The notes under the pieces are model-generated. The model made no database searches and was not told the DNA's origin. It saw nothing but the letters and a program-made list of their open reading frames with translations. The position numbers were made by a program, and so were the translations under genes. Below are positions 1 through 9,353 of a stretch of 64,000 nucleotides of DNA, one piece after another (the stretch's first letter is position 1; the number at the start of each line of letters is the position of its first letter). Source of the stretch: Pyrenula massariospora (taxonomy: Eukaryota; Ascomycota; Eurotiomycetes; Pyrenulales; Pyrenulaceae); contig JAGFMI010000018.1 of NCBI GenBank assembly GCA_021030905.1, forward strand, positions 908,254 to 972,253, written 5' to 3'.

Positions 1-938
1 TGATGCGCGGCGTCGCCGGCGAGGAAGATGCGGCCCCCAACTTGCACGTGCTCGGCGACACGTACCGACGGTTCCCACGGCAGGATGCTCTGGATCTCGA
101 TCGCGATCTCCGGCATCCCCAAGGCGATGCGCAGCAGCTCTTTGCATTTCTCGGGCGGGAAGTCGGCGGGCTGCTCGCCTTTCGAGGGGTCGTATGAGAG
201 GTGGAAGACCCAGCGGTCGCTGTTGTTGATCGAGGTGAAGAAGCCGGAAACTTCGGGACGGTCGATCAAGCAGATGGAGAACTCGCGTTGGTGGACGAAG
301 GATTTGAGGTCGGCGTAGAAGAGGACGTTGAGGAGATGGCCCATTGCGCCGCGACCGGTGGTTGGTACTTTGAGTTGAGTGCGGATTTTGCTCTTCGCTC
401 CCTCCGCGACGATGAGATACTCGGTCCGGAGCGTGTTCGTAGAGCCGCTCTCCCGATCCTTTATGGTGACGGTCACGCCCTCGCCATCTTGCTCAACTCC
501 TACACACTCGCTGTTGAACTTCACGTTTCCTCCATGACTCCTTACCGCATCTACCAGGACCGGTTCAAGTTGATCTTGGGTGACCCACGCGCCGACTACA
601 GGACTAAGTGGTGCAAGAATCCCTTGAAAAGGAATCTTCCTAGTACCCTTTGTCCGCGGCTTCGGTTCAATCACTTCCTTAAGGGAGGGTCCTCTGTAGA
701 TGCCCTTGCTAGGTGATATGGAGGTACCTGCTTCGCGGACGAGGTCATCAATCCCAAGACGACGGAAGAGCTCCATCGTGCGTGCGTTGACGCTTCGCGC
801 GCGAGGATGTACTGAGGTTCCCGAGCGGCGCTCTATGACCAAAGAATCGACGCCATGGTGGGAGAGAAAGAGAGAGGCCGACAGGCCCACAACGCCGCCT
901 CCGATGACTAGGACGGGTACATTTTTCTGGGTGGCCAT
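1..938 (-). CDS. FAD-dependent aromatic-type monooxygenase, 3' end beyond window
   Basis: An open frame on the minus strand runs without a stop from the ATG at 938 to the window edge (312 codons visible). The N terminus carries the Rossmann dinucleotide-binding motif VIGGGVVGLSASLFL, then ERR at the end of the second strand, which binds the FAD ribose. Near the edge is the second FAD signature, GDAAH, typical of the PheA/TfdB-like FAD_binding_3 flavoprotein hydroxylases. These enzymes use NAD(P)H and oxygen to hydroxylate aromatic or polyketide substrates; the substrate cannot be told here. The family is usually about 550-620 residues, so roughly half is missing outside the window. No intron is needed in the visible part. 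The start is supported because the glycine-rich motif begins only about 10 residues in, as is usual. It could belong to a catabolic or secondary-metabolite cluster to the left of this window. Confidence 0.9.
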   Translation of the reverse strand, partial: MATQKNVPVLVIGGGVVGLSASLFLSHHGVDSLVIERRSGTSVHPRARSVNARTMELFRRLGIDDLVREAGTSISPSKGIYRGPSLKEVIEPKPRTKGTRKIPFQGILAPLSPVVGAWVTQDQLEPVLVDAVRSHGGNVKFNSECVGVEQDGEGVTVTIKDRESGSTNTLRTEYLIVAEGAKSKIRTQLKVPTTGRGAMGHLLNVLFYADLKSFVHQREFSICLIDRPEVSGFFTSINNSDRWVFHLSYDPSKGEQPADFPPEKCKELLRIALGMPEIAIEIQSILPWEPSVRVAEHVQVGGRIFLAGDAAH

Positions 939-2819
939 GGTGTGAGAAGGATATGTGAAAGATACAAGTCAGGTAGAGCTCACAGAAATGGGGTTTCCTT
1001 GTCATTCTTGTAGTAAATCGTGGCCCGTAGGCAACGGCGCCGTCGCCACTTGGCGGCCGCCACTTAGTTAACATCATCTAGCTAAACGGTGTGGACACCG
1101 AATGGGAATCCCTTTCTAGTACGTAGTAACAAAAACGACGCAGAGTCGTGGCGTCACACCTGGCGCCGAGTTTGTCCTTCGGGCCCGACATGGGTGGGGG
1201 CTGATCTGAGCAAGCCACATCTCTCAACATCAAGCTTTTTCCACCCTACCCCGTAGAGCTTATCTTAAGATCTGACGATCACAGATCCCTTTTCCAGTCC
1301 GGCGGTACCGAGCCTGGACCCCTCACTCTAAATTTGGAGCAAATGGTACTCGTTAGGGAAAATGACTCGACCCAATTTGGTAACGCTTTTTCAAACAATT
1401 TGCACGTAGAGACGCGTGTGAGATTATGGCTGTGTACACGGCGAATTACTCCCCTATCGACACCGCTACACGACAGAACCAAGTTGAAATCATCAATGGC
1501 ATCTCAACATTGTGGGACGGGGGGCCACTAAGTTATTTTCCCTTGCTGGCTGTGGATGTTCGTTCCAGCTATTCTCCGGTCGGTCCTGTCGGTTGAAATT
1601 TCTTCGACGCTGATGATTGCATGAAGACTACTACGCCGTGCTGGTTCAAAGGCAACGACGGATGCAACTTCTTCAACATCATTTGGTGGAATCAGTTGCA
1701 GTCCTTCAGACCGACGTTTGTTGCGCCAAGCGCCTATTACCTTGCTCCGAGCCCTTTGGCCGCATGGGCTCAATTCGCCCCGCGACTTTCCGCGGAACAA
1801 GTCCGCCGCAGCGAAAGAGGCGCTGCACAGTCTTTTCATCGAGGAGATTGACGAAATGTAGCTTCTACGCATTCATTCCTGAAATGCAACAGTCGCTATC
1901 ATAATTGGCCTGAAGCGCTCTTTTGGTCCTTGCTAGATGCTTCGCGTATGTGAGATTCGGCTTGGGTAATTTATCCGGGTCTGCACAAATATTTCTGGCT
2001 TTTCGAGATAGAGGCCAGGCTATCCGCATCGACGGAGGATCTGACCCAGACCTCATGCCTTTTAAAGTCAGTCGGATCCTTTCCGCGTGTAATGATTCTC
2101 GGCATGCAGTGGCATTAAGCTACAAAGTCCAGGATATTCCGTTGGAAGGGCCTGGAGAGAGCTCAGCCGTTAGGTACGGGCCAACAAGTGCGGCTCAAGC
2201 TCCACGTGCCAGGATCATGGTACGTTTGGACGCCAGTGTGTCCATTAAAGCGAGGATGTGTATGATGTAGGGTGGTAACAGAACGGCGTTGATGAAGGTA
2301 TTTATCGCGAAGGCTTTTTTGGAGGGCAAGATGTCCTCATGTTGACCGAGAGTGGAAATACAGGAGAGCCGGGACAGTCTTATTGACAACAAAGACCAAA
2401 GAGAATTAGAACCACATCTATGGAAATTCGTGCTCCTCTCAGCAACTCCTGGATGGCCACTGGAAATTGCGAGGGAAGCACGCACGGGCCACCGCGATAG
2501 CTTTTGGCAAGTCGGGTGTCTCGGTTTCCCTGATTTGACAATAAGGATCAGCATTGTACACGGGAAATCTCCGTCGTCGTTGGCATGCTGGCTATCTTTG
2601 TCCTCAGGATCAAGGATGATGCTTCTGCCGAAAAGCTCTCTGTACACCCCGTCAGCTCCATTGCTATTTCAGGGACTTGGATGCGTCGACCACTTGTCAT
2701 GATGCAGACATGGGATCCCCGCAGAGATCTAAGAAAGCTAGAAATTTCTAGCATTTTTAATGGTGAAATTTCCTAGCTGATTGCAATTCTTTCGTTGACC
2801 TAATTCTCCCTCAATCACC
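939..2819. other. Intergenic, no supported gene
   Basis: About 1.9 kb between the divergently transcribed monooxygenase and the membrane protein at 2820. Several frames of 60-150 codons exist on both strands (for example 1528-1872 and 2195-2647 minus, 1923-2270 plus), but they overlap one another, lack recognisable motifs and cannot be joined by convincing splice sites. It may hold promoters for both flanking genes and old decayed coding sequence. Confidence 0.5.
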
Positions 2820-4736
2820 ATGGCGCGCTTCGTGAAGACATGGGAAACGCTCACCGATGCACGTATTGTTATGCCTTCTTCTCTAATTGTCGCGATCCTT
2901 TTGTCCATCGGTCACCATCTGTTTTACAAATCCCTGAATGGTAAAGAAGTGGCGATGGCGCCATTCAGTCAACAGACGAATTTGAATGCTGGAACAGTTT
3001 TTGCGTTCTTAGCCAAGGCAGCTCTTGCTCTTGCTGTCGGCACTGCCTATCAGCAAGTTCTCTGGCGCACATTGCTAAGGCGACGACTCTCGGTTGCGAC
3101 TATTGACTCGCTTTCATCTCTTCAATCATCCATGATCGAGCTACTGAACTGGAAGCATGTGCCTAAGCATCCAATTCTCGGGGGATTAGCTGTCGTTCTA
3201 TGGGCATTGTGGATCGCCACAGCTTTTCCACCAGGTACACTTTCGGTCCGCCTCGATTTCGTGAAACATTCAACTGCAATGAATGTGCCCTCTTTCGACT
3301 GGACGCAGGAACTAATTTACGATGGTAAAAAAGGGTTTTTGACCGACATATTAAACAGCACATTTAATTACGACCACGAATACGAAATTGGACCAAGAAG
3401 CGTGGCATCAACCATAGCCACGGTAACGGCACTTACAGGGGAGATCCCGCACATACAGCAGTCGACTCTAAACTCCTCATATGTGTTGCAATTCCCAGGT
3501 CCCGCAATTCGTTGCGAGACTTTCCAAGCAGCGGCGACCCATGGATCATCTTTACAATGTCCTACTTCTCCCGACACCAAAGCTGACAAAGATCTTCAAG
3601 ACGAAATTGGCTACCTATCGTGGATCCCTTATTATTGGTCGGATACCGAGCCGTACTACTTGCCCTCTGAATTCAGAAACGCCTCACTCCCTATGTCTCT
3701 GAACAGCTTTGTCGACTGTAGTGTTGTTACCAGCATATATCTTGGTGACACTGCTTACTTCGATAGAAGACCTCCTAGAATACTTGTAGTGGCTCAGATA
3801 GCTGTGGACCAAGCTTATCATCCTGTCTATAATTTCACGTCTTGTCAATTGCATAACTCAACATATTCTGTGTCTTTCAGCTTCACTGATTCTGGGCAGA
3901 AGCTTAGCGTGGTCAATAAGCAATCAATATCACCGCTGGCGTCAGTATCCGAATATCACTCTGGCTTTTCAGGAGTAGCAGCTGTGACGCAATCGACAAG
4001 ACCGATTATCAATTACATGGCTATGTTGGCTATTTTGAATCAGATCACTGTTGGCGTGATTTCATCCAAGCAAGGTCGTTATGAAACTCCAAGGATCATG
4101 GATACTCGGCTTGCTTTTTCGAACGACCTTACTGGCTTGAGATCTTCAGCTTACGATGTCAAATTCGACAATCAAACTCTACCTAGCCATTCCACAGGAA
4201 AGCCCTGGAGCGATATCATAAGCATATCAGACGGAATGTTTTCAGAAAGTCAGCCCACCGGGCCGCTAGGGCCGCAACTCGAAGAGCTTTTCCAGAACAT
4301 AACTTTAGCCATGCTCAGCTCTCCCGCTACCTCGCGGGCCCGAAACATCACTGGAACTGTCTGGCATCCCGCAAACAAATACATCTACGCATGGCAATAC
4401 CTCTGGCTGTCATATGGGATCGGGATCGCAGTCACCGCCCTGATAGTTGTGCTTGGCTTCTATACGGCGTTGGAGAAGAAAGCCTCCTATACCAGTCGAT
4501 TCTCCACATACTTGCGCACGATTCCGTGGCAAGAGCTGGACGAGCTTTTGGCGGACGTAGCGGATGGCGGAGCAGATCCATTGCCGGCCAGGATTTTGGA
4601 GGCTAATATCCAGCTTGGAGGTGCAAAAGACTCGCAGAGCGCGTCGAGAATGAAGATAGGAACTTCAGAGAATCTCGCACACGTGGACACTAGTGTGATA
4701 TTGGGCCGGGTTGGAGCGCAAAGGTCACCTGAATAA
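2820..4736 (+). CDS. Fungal multipass membrane protein with large glycosylated loop, unknown function
   Basis: Single exon of 638 codons starting at an ATG with a good context (ATCACCATGG). Hydrophobic segments lie at about residues 14-36, 57-81 and 116-140, with one more near the C terminus (about 528-552, YLWLSYGIGIAVTALIVVLG). Between them is a long hydrophilic region of about 380 residues with many N-x-S/T sites (NSTFNY, NSSY, NFTSC, NSTYS, NITL) and scattered cysteines, which suggests a large extracellular or lumenal domain. The tail after the last membrane segment is short and cytoplasmic. This architecture is common among lineage-specific Pezizomycotina membrane proteins, some carrying the misleading database name 'formylmethionine deformylase-like'. 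I recognise no enzymatic motif. The five-exon gene at 12327 has a similar general plan (N-terminal helices, glycosylated ectodomain, one C-terminal helix) but no obvious sequence identity. Function unknown. Confidence 0.85.
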   Translation: MARFVKTWETLTDARIVMPSSLIVAILLSIGHHLFYKSLNGKEVAMAPFSQQTNLNAGTVFAFLAKAALALAVGTAYQQVLWRTLLRRRLSVATIDSLSSLQSSMIELLNWKHVPKHPILGGLAVVLWALWIATAFPPGTLSVRLDFVKHSTAMNVPSFDWTQELIYDGKKGFLTDILNSTFNYDHEYEIGPRSVASTIATVTALTGEIPHIQQSTLNSSYVLQFPGPAIRCETFQAAATHGSSLQCPTSPDTKADKDLQDEIGYLSWIPYYWSDTEPYYLPSEFRNASLPMSLNSFVDCSVVTSIYLGDTAYFDRRPPRILVVAQIAVDQAYHPVYNFTSCQLHNSTYSVSFSFTDSGQKLSVVNKQSISPLASVSEYHSGFSGVAAVTQSTRPIINYMAMLAILNQITVGVISSKQGRYETPRIMDTRLAFSNDLTGLRSSAYDVKFDNQTLPSHSTGKPWSDIISISDGMFSESQPTGPLGPQLEELFQNITLAMLSSPATSRARNITGTVWHPANKYIYAWQYLWLSYGIGIAVTALIVVLGFYTALEKKASYTSRFSTYLRTIPWQELDELLADVADGGADPLPARILEANIQLGGAKDSQSASRMKIGTSENLAHVDTSVILGRVGAQRSPE

Positions 4737-5184
4737 CCTGGTGGCTGGCGTTTCCGCCATAGAACGGCGATTGTGGCATGAATGGTCTGGAGAAACTACT
4801 TGATTGCTATTGTTCTTGCGCGCATAGGGGCGAGCGATGCCTTGCCTGCTAAGCTTCCTCTCCGAGGGTGGATCTTGATAGCTGTGAAACGATAAGCCTA
4901 GCTAGGCTCTACCTAGTATCGGCAGCTTGCCACGGGCCGATTCGAGCCGACTGCCGCCAAGCCTTCTGCGTCTGGCTTAAAGGAGTTGGTGGGTCCTAAT
5001 CTGGAGCCCACCCACATGACATGAGCCGGGCTGCGGTGTATAGTGCTGTTTCAGAAAGGAGGAGTGGCTTTCCAGCTCGAGACAATCGTTAAAAGCAGCC
5101 AGTGAGGTTGCGGGTCCCTAAGCGGTCTACCGCCTATCAGACATATCTTCGCCCTCGCGGCTGCACCACTCGCTGCTATTTCTC
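4737..5184. other. Intergenic sequence upstream of transposase relic
   Basis: No open frame of interest. The stretch between the membrane-protein stop and the first recognisable transposase sequence may include the eroded 5' part of that element, but I could not identify its terminal inverted repeats. Confidence 0.4.
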
Positions 5185-5790
5185 ATCGGCGAATTGGCCG
5201 CAGTCACTGTACAACCGCCATCCTGAGCTTAAGGCAAGGAGAGTCATTGGACTCGTCATGGTTATAACATTTACGATAAGATAGGTCATTTGTTGGCGGT
5301 GATGCAGCCGGAGCTGAATGATCCCCCACCCCTCGCAGAAAATGTGTATAATATGGACAAGACAGGCGTGCCGCCGAGCGTGCTCGGCACTCTGAAGGTT
5401 TTGATCAGTAAAGATCATCATACGAAGAGCCGCAGTGCGACCGTACAGCGAACTCTAGGATAGTCACCGCTTCCGAATGTGTCTCCGCAGACTGGCGCTG
5501 TCTAGACCCCCACGATCCCATGATTATCTGGCCCGCGAAGACGCATCGCAGCAATTGGACGGTACACGCCGATTCTGGTTGGCAAGTCGCACGTTCCGAA
5601 TTGGGCTCACACATTCCGCAAGCAGTTTGGCCTGGATGCGTGGCTTGTTCTGTCTACGAACACTAACGCATGCTCACGGTCGTCCCCGGATCCTCGTTAA
5701 TGACGGTTTCGGTACTCATGAGACGCCCGAGCTGATCTCCTTTTGTCTAGGTAACCGCACACAGGATTCAATGCCGTCAATCAATCGAGA
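5185..5790 (+). mobile_element. Decayed pogo/Fot1-like (Tc1-mariner superfamily) DDE transposase relic
   Basis: Three plus-strand frames, read in turn, give successive blocks of a pogo/Fot1-type transposase. First comes NWPQSLYNRHPELKARR, the end of the CENP-B-type DNA-binding region, at about 5191-5245. A frame shift then leads into YNIYDKIGHLL and LAENVYNMDKTGVPPSVLG, the NxDETG block with its first catalytic Asp, at about 5262-5385. Next is VTASECVSADWR and PMIIWPAKTHRSNWT at about 5460-5560, then GRPRILVNDGFGTHET, the second catalytic Asp block (NDGxxxH), at about 5670-5735. Stops and at least three frame changes separate the blocks, so the copy is dead. It starts mid-protein and no terminal repeats are visible. 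Assignment rests on block order and motif content known for fungal pogo-like elements. Confidence 0.8.
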
Positions 5791-6570
5791 AATTAATCGA
5801 GCTAATCTGGTAAGGCTGACAATGATTGGAGGTGGGCTGGTGCTTGCATGCTCATGGCAGTGGTGAGGTACAAAAGTACTCACGTCGCCTTATGCCACGA
5901 CTTGAAGAATCGACCATGTATGGCGGCGACGATTTGAGCTTGTGTACTCTTACCACAGGCTAGTACTCAAGCTTTCATTCGAAGACCCTCGCTAGCACAA
6001 GCGAGTATGCAGCATCGACCGCTCTCGATCTCGTTCAGCTGGCTGTAGAATCGAAGCGAACGCCACAGCTCGTGTTCGTAGGGTGTTGCGGCGTGACGGC
6101 CTGCTTCAATGGCACGTCGCGCATGCTGTTGCAACTAACAGATTCTGTTCTGGGCCCTTGCCCTGGTGCACTATAAAGTTGTGGCTTGCAAGCTGACTGC
6201 CTATCTTCTGTCTTTAAAAGTGCGAGCTGACTTCGACCATGGTCTATCGCGACTCTGATATACTTACGAGCCGCGTCAGGAGCCTAACTCACTTCCAACC
6301 ATGCCGCCACCTTCCGCTTTTCAATTCCAGCCATGATGAGATCGTGTGTGGGCTCAGTCCGCATATTGGCTCCCTCGTACATGCATTTCAGCTGAAAGTC
6401 GTCAAGCCATCGCTTAAGTTGAGCATTTAATAGGCGTGCATAAAAGCTGACATGGCCGGATGTCAAATCTACAGTTATAAGGATACACTATCGCTCCTCG
6501 TAATTTGGAGCTTCCGACTTCGACGGTAAGGTCTTTGAAGCTTACATCAGAAAGAGATCACCTCGATCAA
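5791..6570. other. Intergenic, upstream region of subtilase gene
   Basis: Holds the eroded 3' end of the transposase relic and the upstream region of the subtilase gene. A TATAAA string occurs at about 6171, some 400 bp before the start codon. It may be chance, because fungal promoters often lack a positioned TATA box. No coding frame can be supported. Confidence 0.4.
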
Positions 6571-8073
6571 ATGGCAGCTCTACCGCCTTCAGTTCACGAG
6601 CACCAGAATTCGGGACTCGTTGTCATTCTCAAGGATCATACCAAAATTGAACGCGGCTCACCCGTGCAGCACATCCTTGATCGTCACGATTCTGCTTCGA
6701 ATCCGATCTTCGGCTCCAGCGAGGAGCTGACTGAAGAGCATTCTCACCTTGCTAAATTCCATCGCATACATGCAGCTCCGGAGAAATTCGAAGAAATTGT
6801 CGCAGAGCTGAATGCACATGATGATGTGGATGCCGCATATATTAAGCCGGCTGGCATACCGCCTGTTGTTCAGGTTCCGATCTCTTCAAGTACTCCGGCC
6901 ATCACGCAAACAAAGGATTTCACGTACCGTCAAAATTATCTTAACCCGGGACCGGTCGGAGTCGATGCTCTGACTGCACACACCAGGCCTGGTGGGAAAG
7001 GAGACGGTGTAAATATCATTGACTGTGAATGGGGATGGCAACTCACTCATGAAGACTTGCAAGTAAACGTTAGCAGTGTTGTCTACGGGAGTAACCTCAA
7101 GTGGGATCCCGATGCCAGCGACCCACTCGCCACTAAATACGAATGGAAAAACTTCCGGGAGTTCGTAGTTTGGGTCAGGGACCTCATCAACCACGGCACA
7201 GGGGTCGTGGGGGTGATCAAAGGCGACCTGAATCCTTATGGTATCACCGGGATTGCTCCGAATGCAATCGTTCGTGCTGCATCCTTCGGTTTCGAAGAGA
7301 AGGACTATGCGGCATGTGTCTTCGAGGCTACCAAGAAGCTAAACGCTGGTGACATATTGCTGCTCGAAATCCATCAGCAGGGGCCAAAGCCAAAACCCAA
7401 ACATAACAAAAATGACCAGTATGGTTACATTCCTTTTGAGTGGTGGCCAGATCAACTAGCAGCAGTGCAGGCTGCCGTCAAGAAGGGTATCATTGTCGTC
7501 GAGGCCGCAGGAAACGGCGCTCAGGACCTCGACGACCCAATTTATGATAAGCGTCCTGACAAATCCTTGAAGCTTGGCACGTTTCCAACGGCTTGGAAGA
7601 ACCCATTGAACCCACATAACAAGGACTCCCTATCAGGAGCGATCCTTGTAGGCGCGGGTTGTCCACCACCGGAAACGCACGGGCAAAACCTCGGTCCCGA
7701 CAGGTCAAGGTGCTCGTTCTCCAACTACGGTGCCCGTGTTGACTGCCAGGCACAAGGATGGCAAGTCACATCCACCGGGTACGGAGACCTCTATAAAGAC
7801 CAAGGTGCGGACAGGCTCTACACAGATACATTCTCTGGTACATCTAGTGCCTCGCCGGTCATCGTGGGAGTCTTGGCGTCTATCCAGGGGATGCTGAAGC
7901 AGGCGAAAAGGGATTTACTCACGCCGGACCAGGCTGTGAAGCTGCTGTGCGAGTATGGATGGCCACAGCAAGACGGCGCTCTGGAGGATAAGGGTCCGAC
8001 GTTGTACCCTAAGACGCAGAGAATTGGCAATCGGCCGGACTTGAAACAGCTCATTAGTATTCTCAAGCTTTGA
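6571..8073 (+). CDS. Subtilisin-like serine protease (S8), probably intracellular
   Basis: Single exon. The frame is open further upstream, but the first ATG is at 6571 (TCAAATGG context), giving 500 residues. The catalytic triad is intact: Asp151 in IIDCEWGW, His208 in NHGTGVVGVI and Ser425 in SGTSSASPVI. The oxyanion Asn lies in VVEAAGNGA. Residues about 20-115 resemble an I9-like propeptide (LAKFHRIHAAPEKFEEIVAEL, then a linker). There is no signal peptide, unlike the secreted proteinase-K-type enzymes of fungi. The DxEWGW, HGTGVxGVI, EAAGN and SGTSSASP signatures are those of a subtilase branch best known from bacteria and found sporadically in fungi. Substrate unknown. An intracellular subtilase in a fungus may take part in regulated proteolysis or cell death; that role is inference. 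Confidence 0.93.
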   Translation: MAALPPSVHEHQNSGLVVILKDHTKIERGSPVQHILDRHDSASNPIFGSSEELTEEHSHLAKFHRIHAAPEKFEEIVAELNAHDDVDAAYIKPAGIPPVVQVPISSSTPAITQTKDFTYRQNYLNPGPVGVDALTAHTRPGGKGDGVNIIDCEWGWQLTHEDLQVNVSSVVYGSNLKWDPDASDPLATKYEWKNFREFVVWVRDLINHGTGVVGVIKGDLNPYGITGIAPNAIVRAASFGFEEKDYAACVFEATKKLNAGDILLLEIHQQGPKPKPKHNKNDQYGYIPFEWWPDQLAAVQAAVKKGIIVVEAAGNGAQDLDDPIYDKRPDKSLKLGTFPTAWKNPLNPHNKDSLSGAILVGAGCPPPETHGQNLGPDRSRCSFSNYGARVDCQAQGWQVTSTGYGDLYKDQGADRLYTDTFSGTSSASPVIVGVLASIQGMLKQAKRDLLTPDQAVKLLCEYGWPQQDGALEDKGPTLYPKTQRIGNRPDLKQLISILKL

Positions 8074-9353
8074 TGTTACGATCTCATTCGGGAATGGTTA
8101 GTTCTGAGGTAGAAACTGAATGTACTGTACTAGCTGCGCTCGCATACTACACTGAACACTCATTGATCACATTTGATTGTGTTACACAATCTGACCTTGA
8201 ATTCCTGTTAACGACAATCAAATCATTATATCGTACGAGACCACAAAGTAGAACGTAATATTGCTATTTAACACTAAGACGGACTTCTAAAAGGTCCGCA
8301 AGATACGTCGAGTGAGCACTGCTGTTAACTGTTAATTGCATCGAATATCCCGACAGTGCATCAGAAATCTCGCTTCCTTAATGATGGTATAACAAGGCTT
8401 TTGCTTACCCATTGCTAGCTTCCTACCTAACAAACTCTCTCGGGCAAGTTGTCTTTGCGATTCCTTCAAGGCTTAGACAGTCTCCTAGGAACCAAGTCTT
8501 TAATTCTAGGTATCTAAGCCATTCATTGATCTTAAGTCTCAAGGTTAGGGCGTCTTATGTCGGCTGCATGAGAATCTCGCCTCTTCTGAGGTTGTCATTC
8601 AATTCCATATGTAAGGACACTGCAGCGCGGGCGGGGCGCCTGAAAGTGAATCTTGGCGGAAAGCTTGGCGGAAAGGCTGAGCTCTGTTAGAATAGCGGAG
8701 ACCTTCGTTTAACATTTGCACAGCCAACTCTTCCCAGTCCACATGCATTTACGTTTCATCAAGCTTATTCTCATCCTCCTGTCCTGGCTTCCTGCAGCGG
8801 TGCAAATGGGCACTTTGAAACCCGGTCATCAACCTTGTCGTACATAACGTGGTTGGAACATACAAGGGAAAAAGGTCGACCCCTACAAATGGTCCATTAC
8901 TTCTTTCGCAGAGGCTCGGACGATAGCCAGCACCGAGCACAGTTGATGAGAGGCAGCTTTTGCTAGCCTGCACTCCACAAGGAATAAGGCTTTCCACTGA
9001 TGATCTGGCCGTTGCATTGCATTTCATCCGCTAACATGAAGTTCCGTAGTGTGTAAAGAAAGTCCCGCAATAACTGAGACAGAGTCTAAACGAGTAAGCA
9101 AGGCTGAAATCTCAATTCTAGCGCAGCATTTTCACCATTATGCGCCTGAATACCTATAAAATCAATTATATCTCGAACGAAATGATGAAAAGTACCAGGA
9201 GAATTGTGCAAAGACGAGTAAACCCTCGTCTAATACTTTGTAATCGACGAATTGAAAGACACAGACAGCTCCTTCAACTTCTTCAATTAGCACTTCTTTA
9301 CTAGATTTGCTAATCACAGGTTTCCGTATCCCCATCCCTCGAACAGCATTGGA
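8074..9353. other. Intergenic, no supported gene
   Basis: About 1.3 kb with only short, mutually overlapping frames and no recognised motif. The last 200 bp carry the likely promoter of the phospholipase D-like gene. Confidence 0.45.
9155..9160 (+). promoter_or_regulatory. Possible TATA box of the phospholipase D-like gene
   Basis: TATAAA lies 199 bp before the ATG at 9354 in an AT-rich stretch, with a pyrimidine-rich segment between it and the start codon. Spacing would fit a 5' UTR of about 150 nt. Support is motif and position only. Confidence 0.3.

Noticed and set aside
1528-2647. Minus-strand frames at 1528-1872 and 2195-2647 as exons of one gene
   Set aside because: No recognisable motif, no splice pair connecting them, and equally long frames on the opposite strand over the same DNA.
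6505-6570. Upstream extension of the subtilase
   Set aside because: The frame is open, but it begins with TTG and contains no ATG before 6571.
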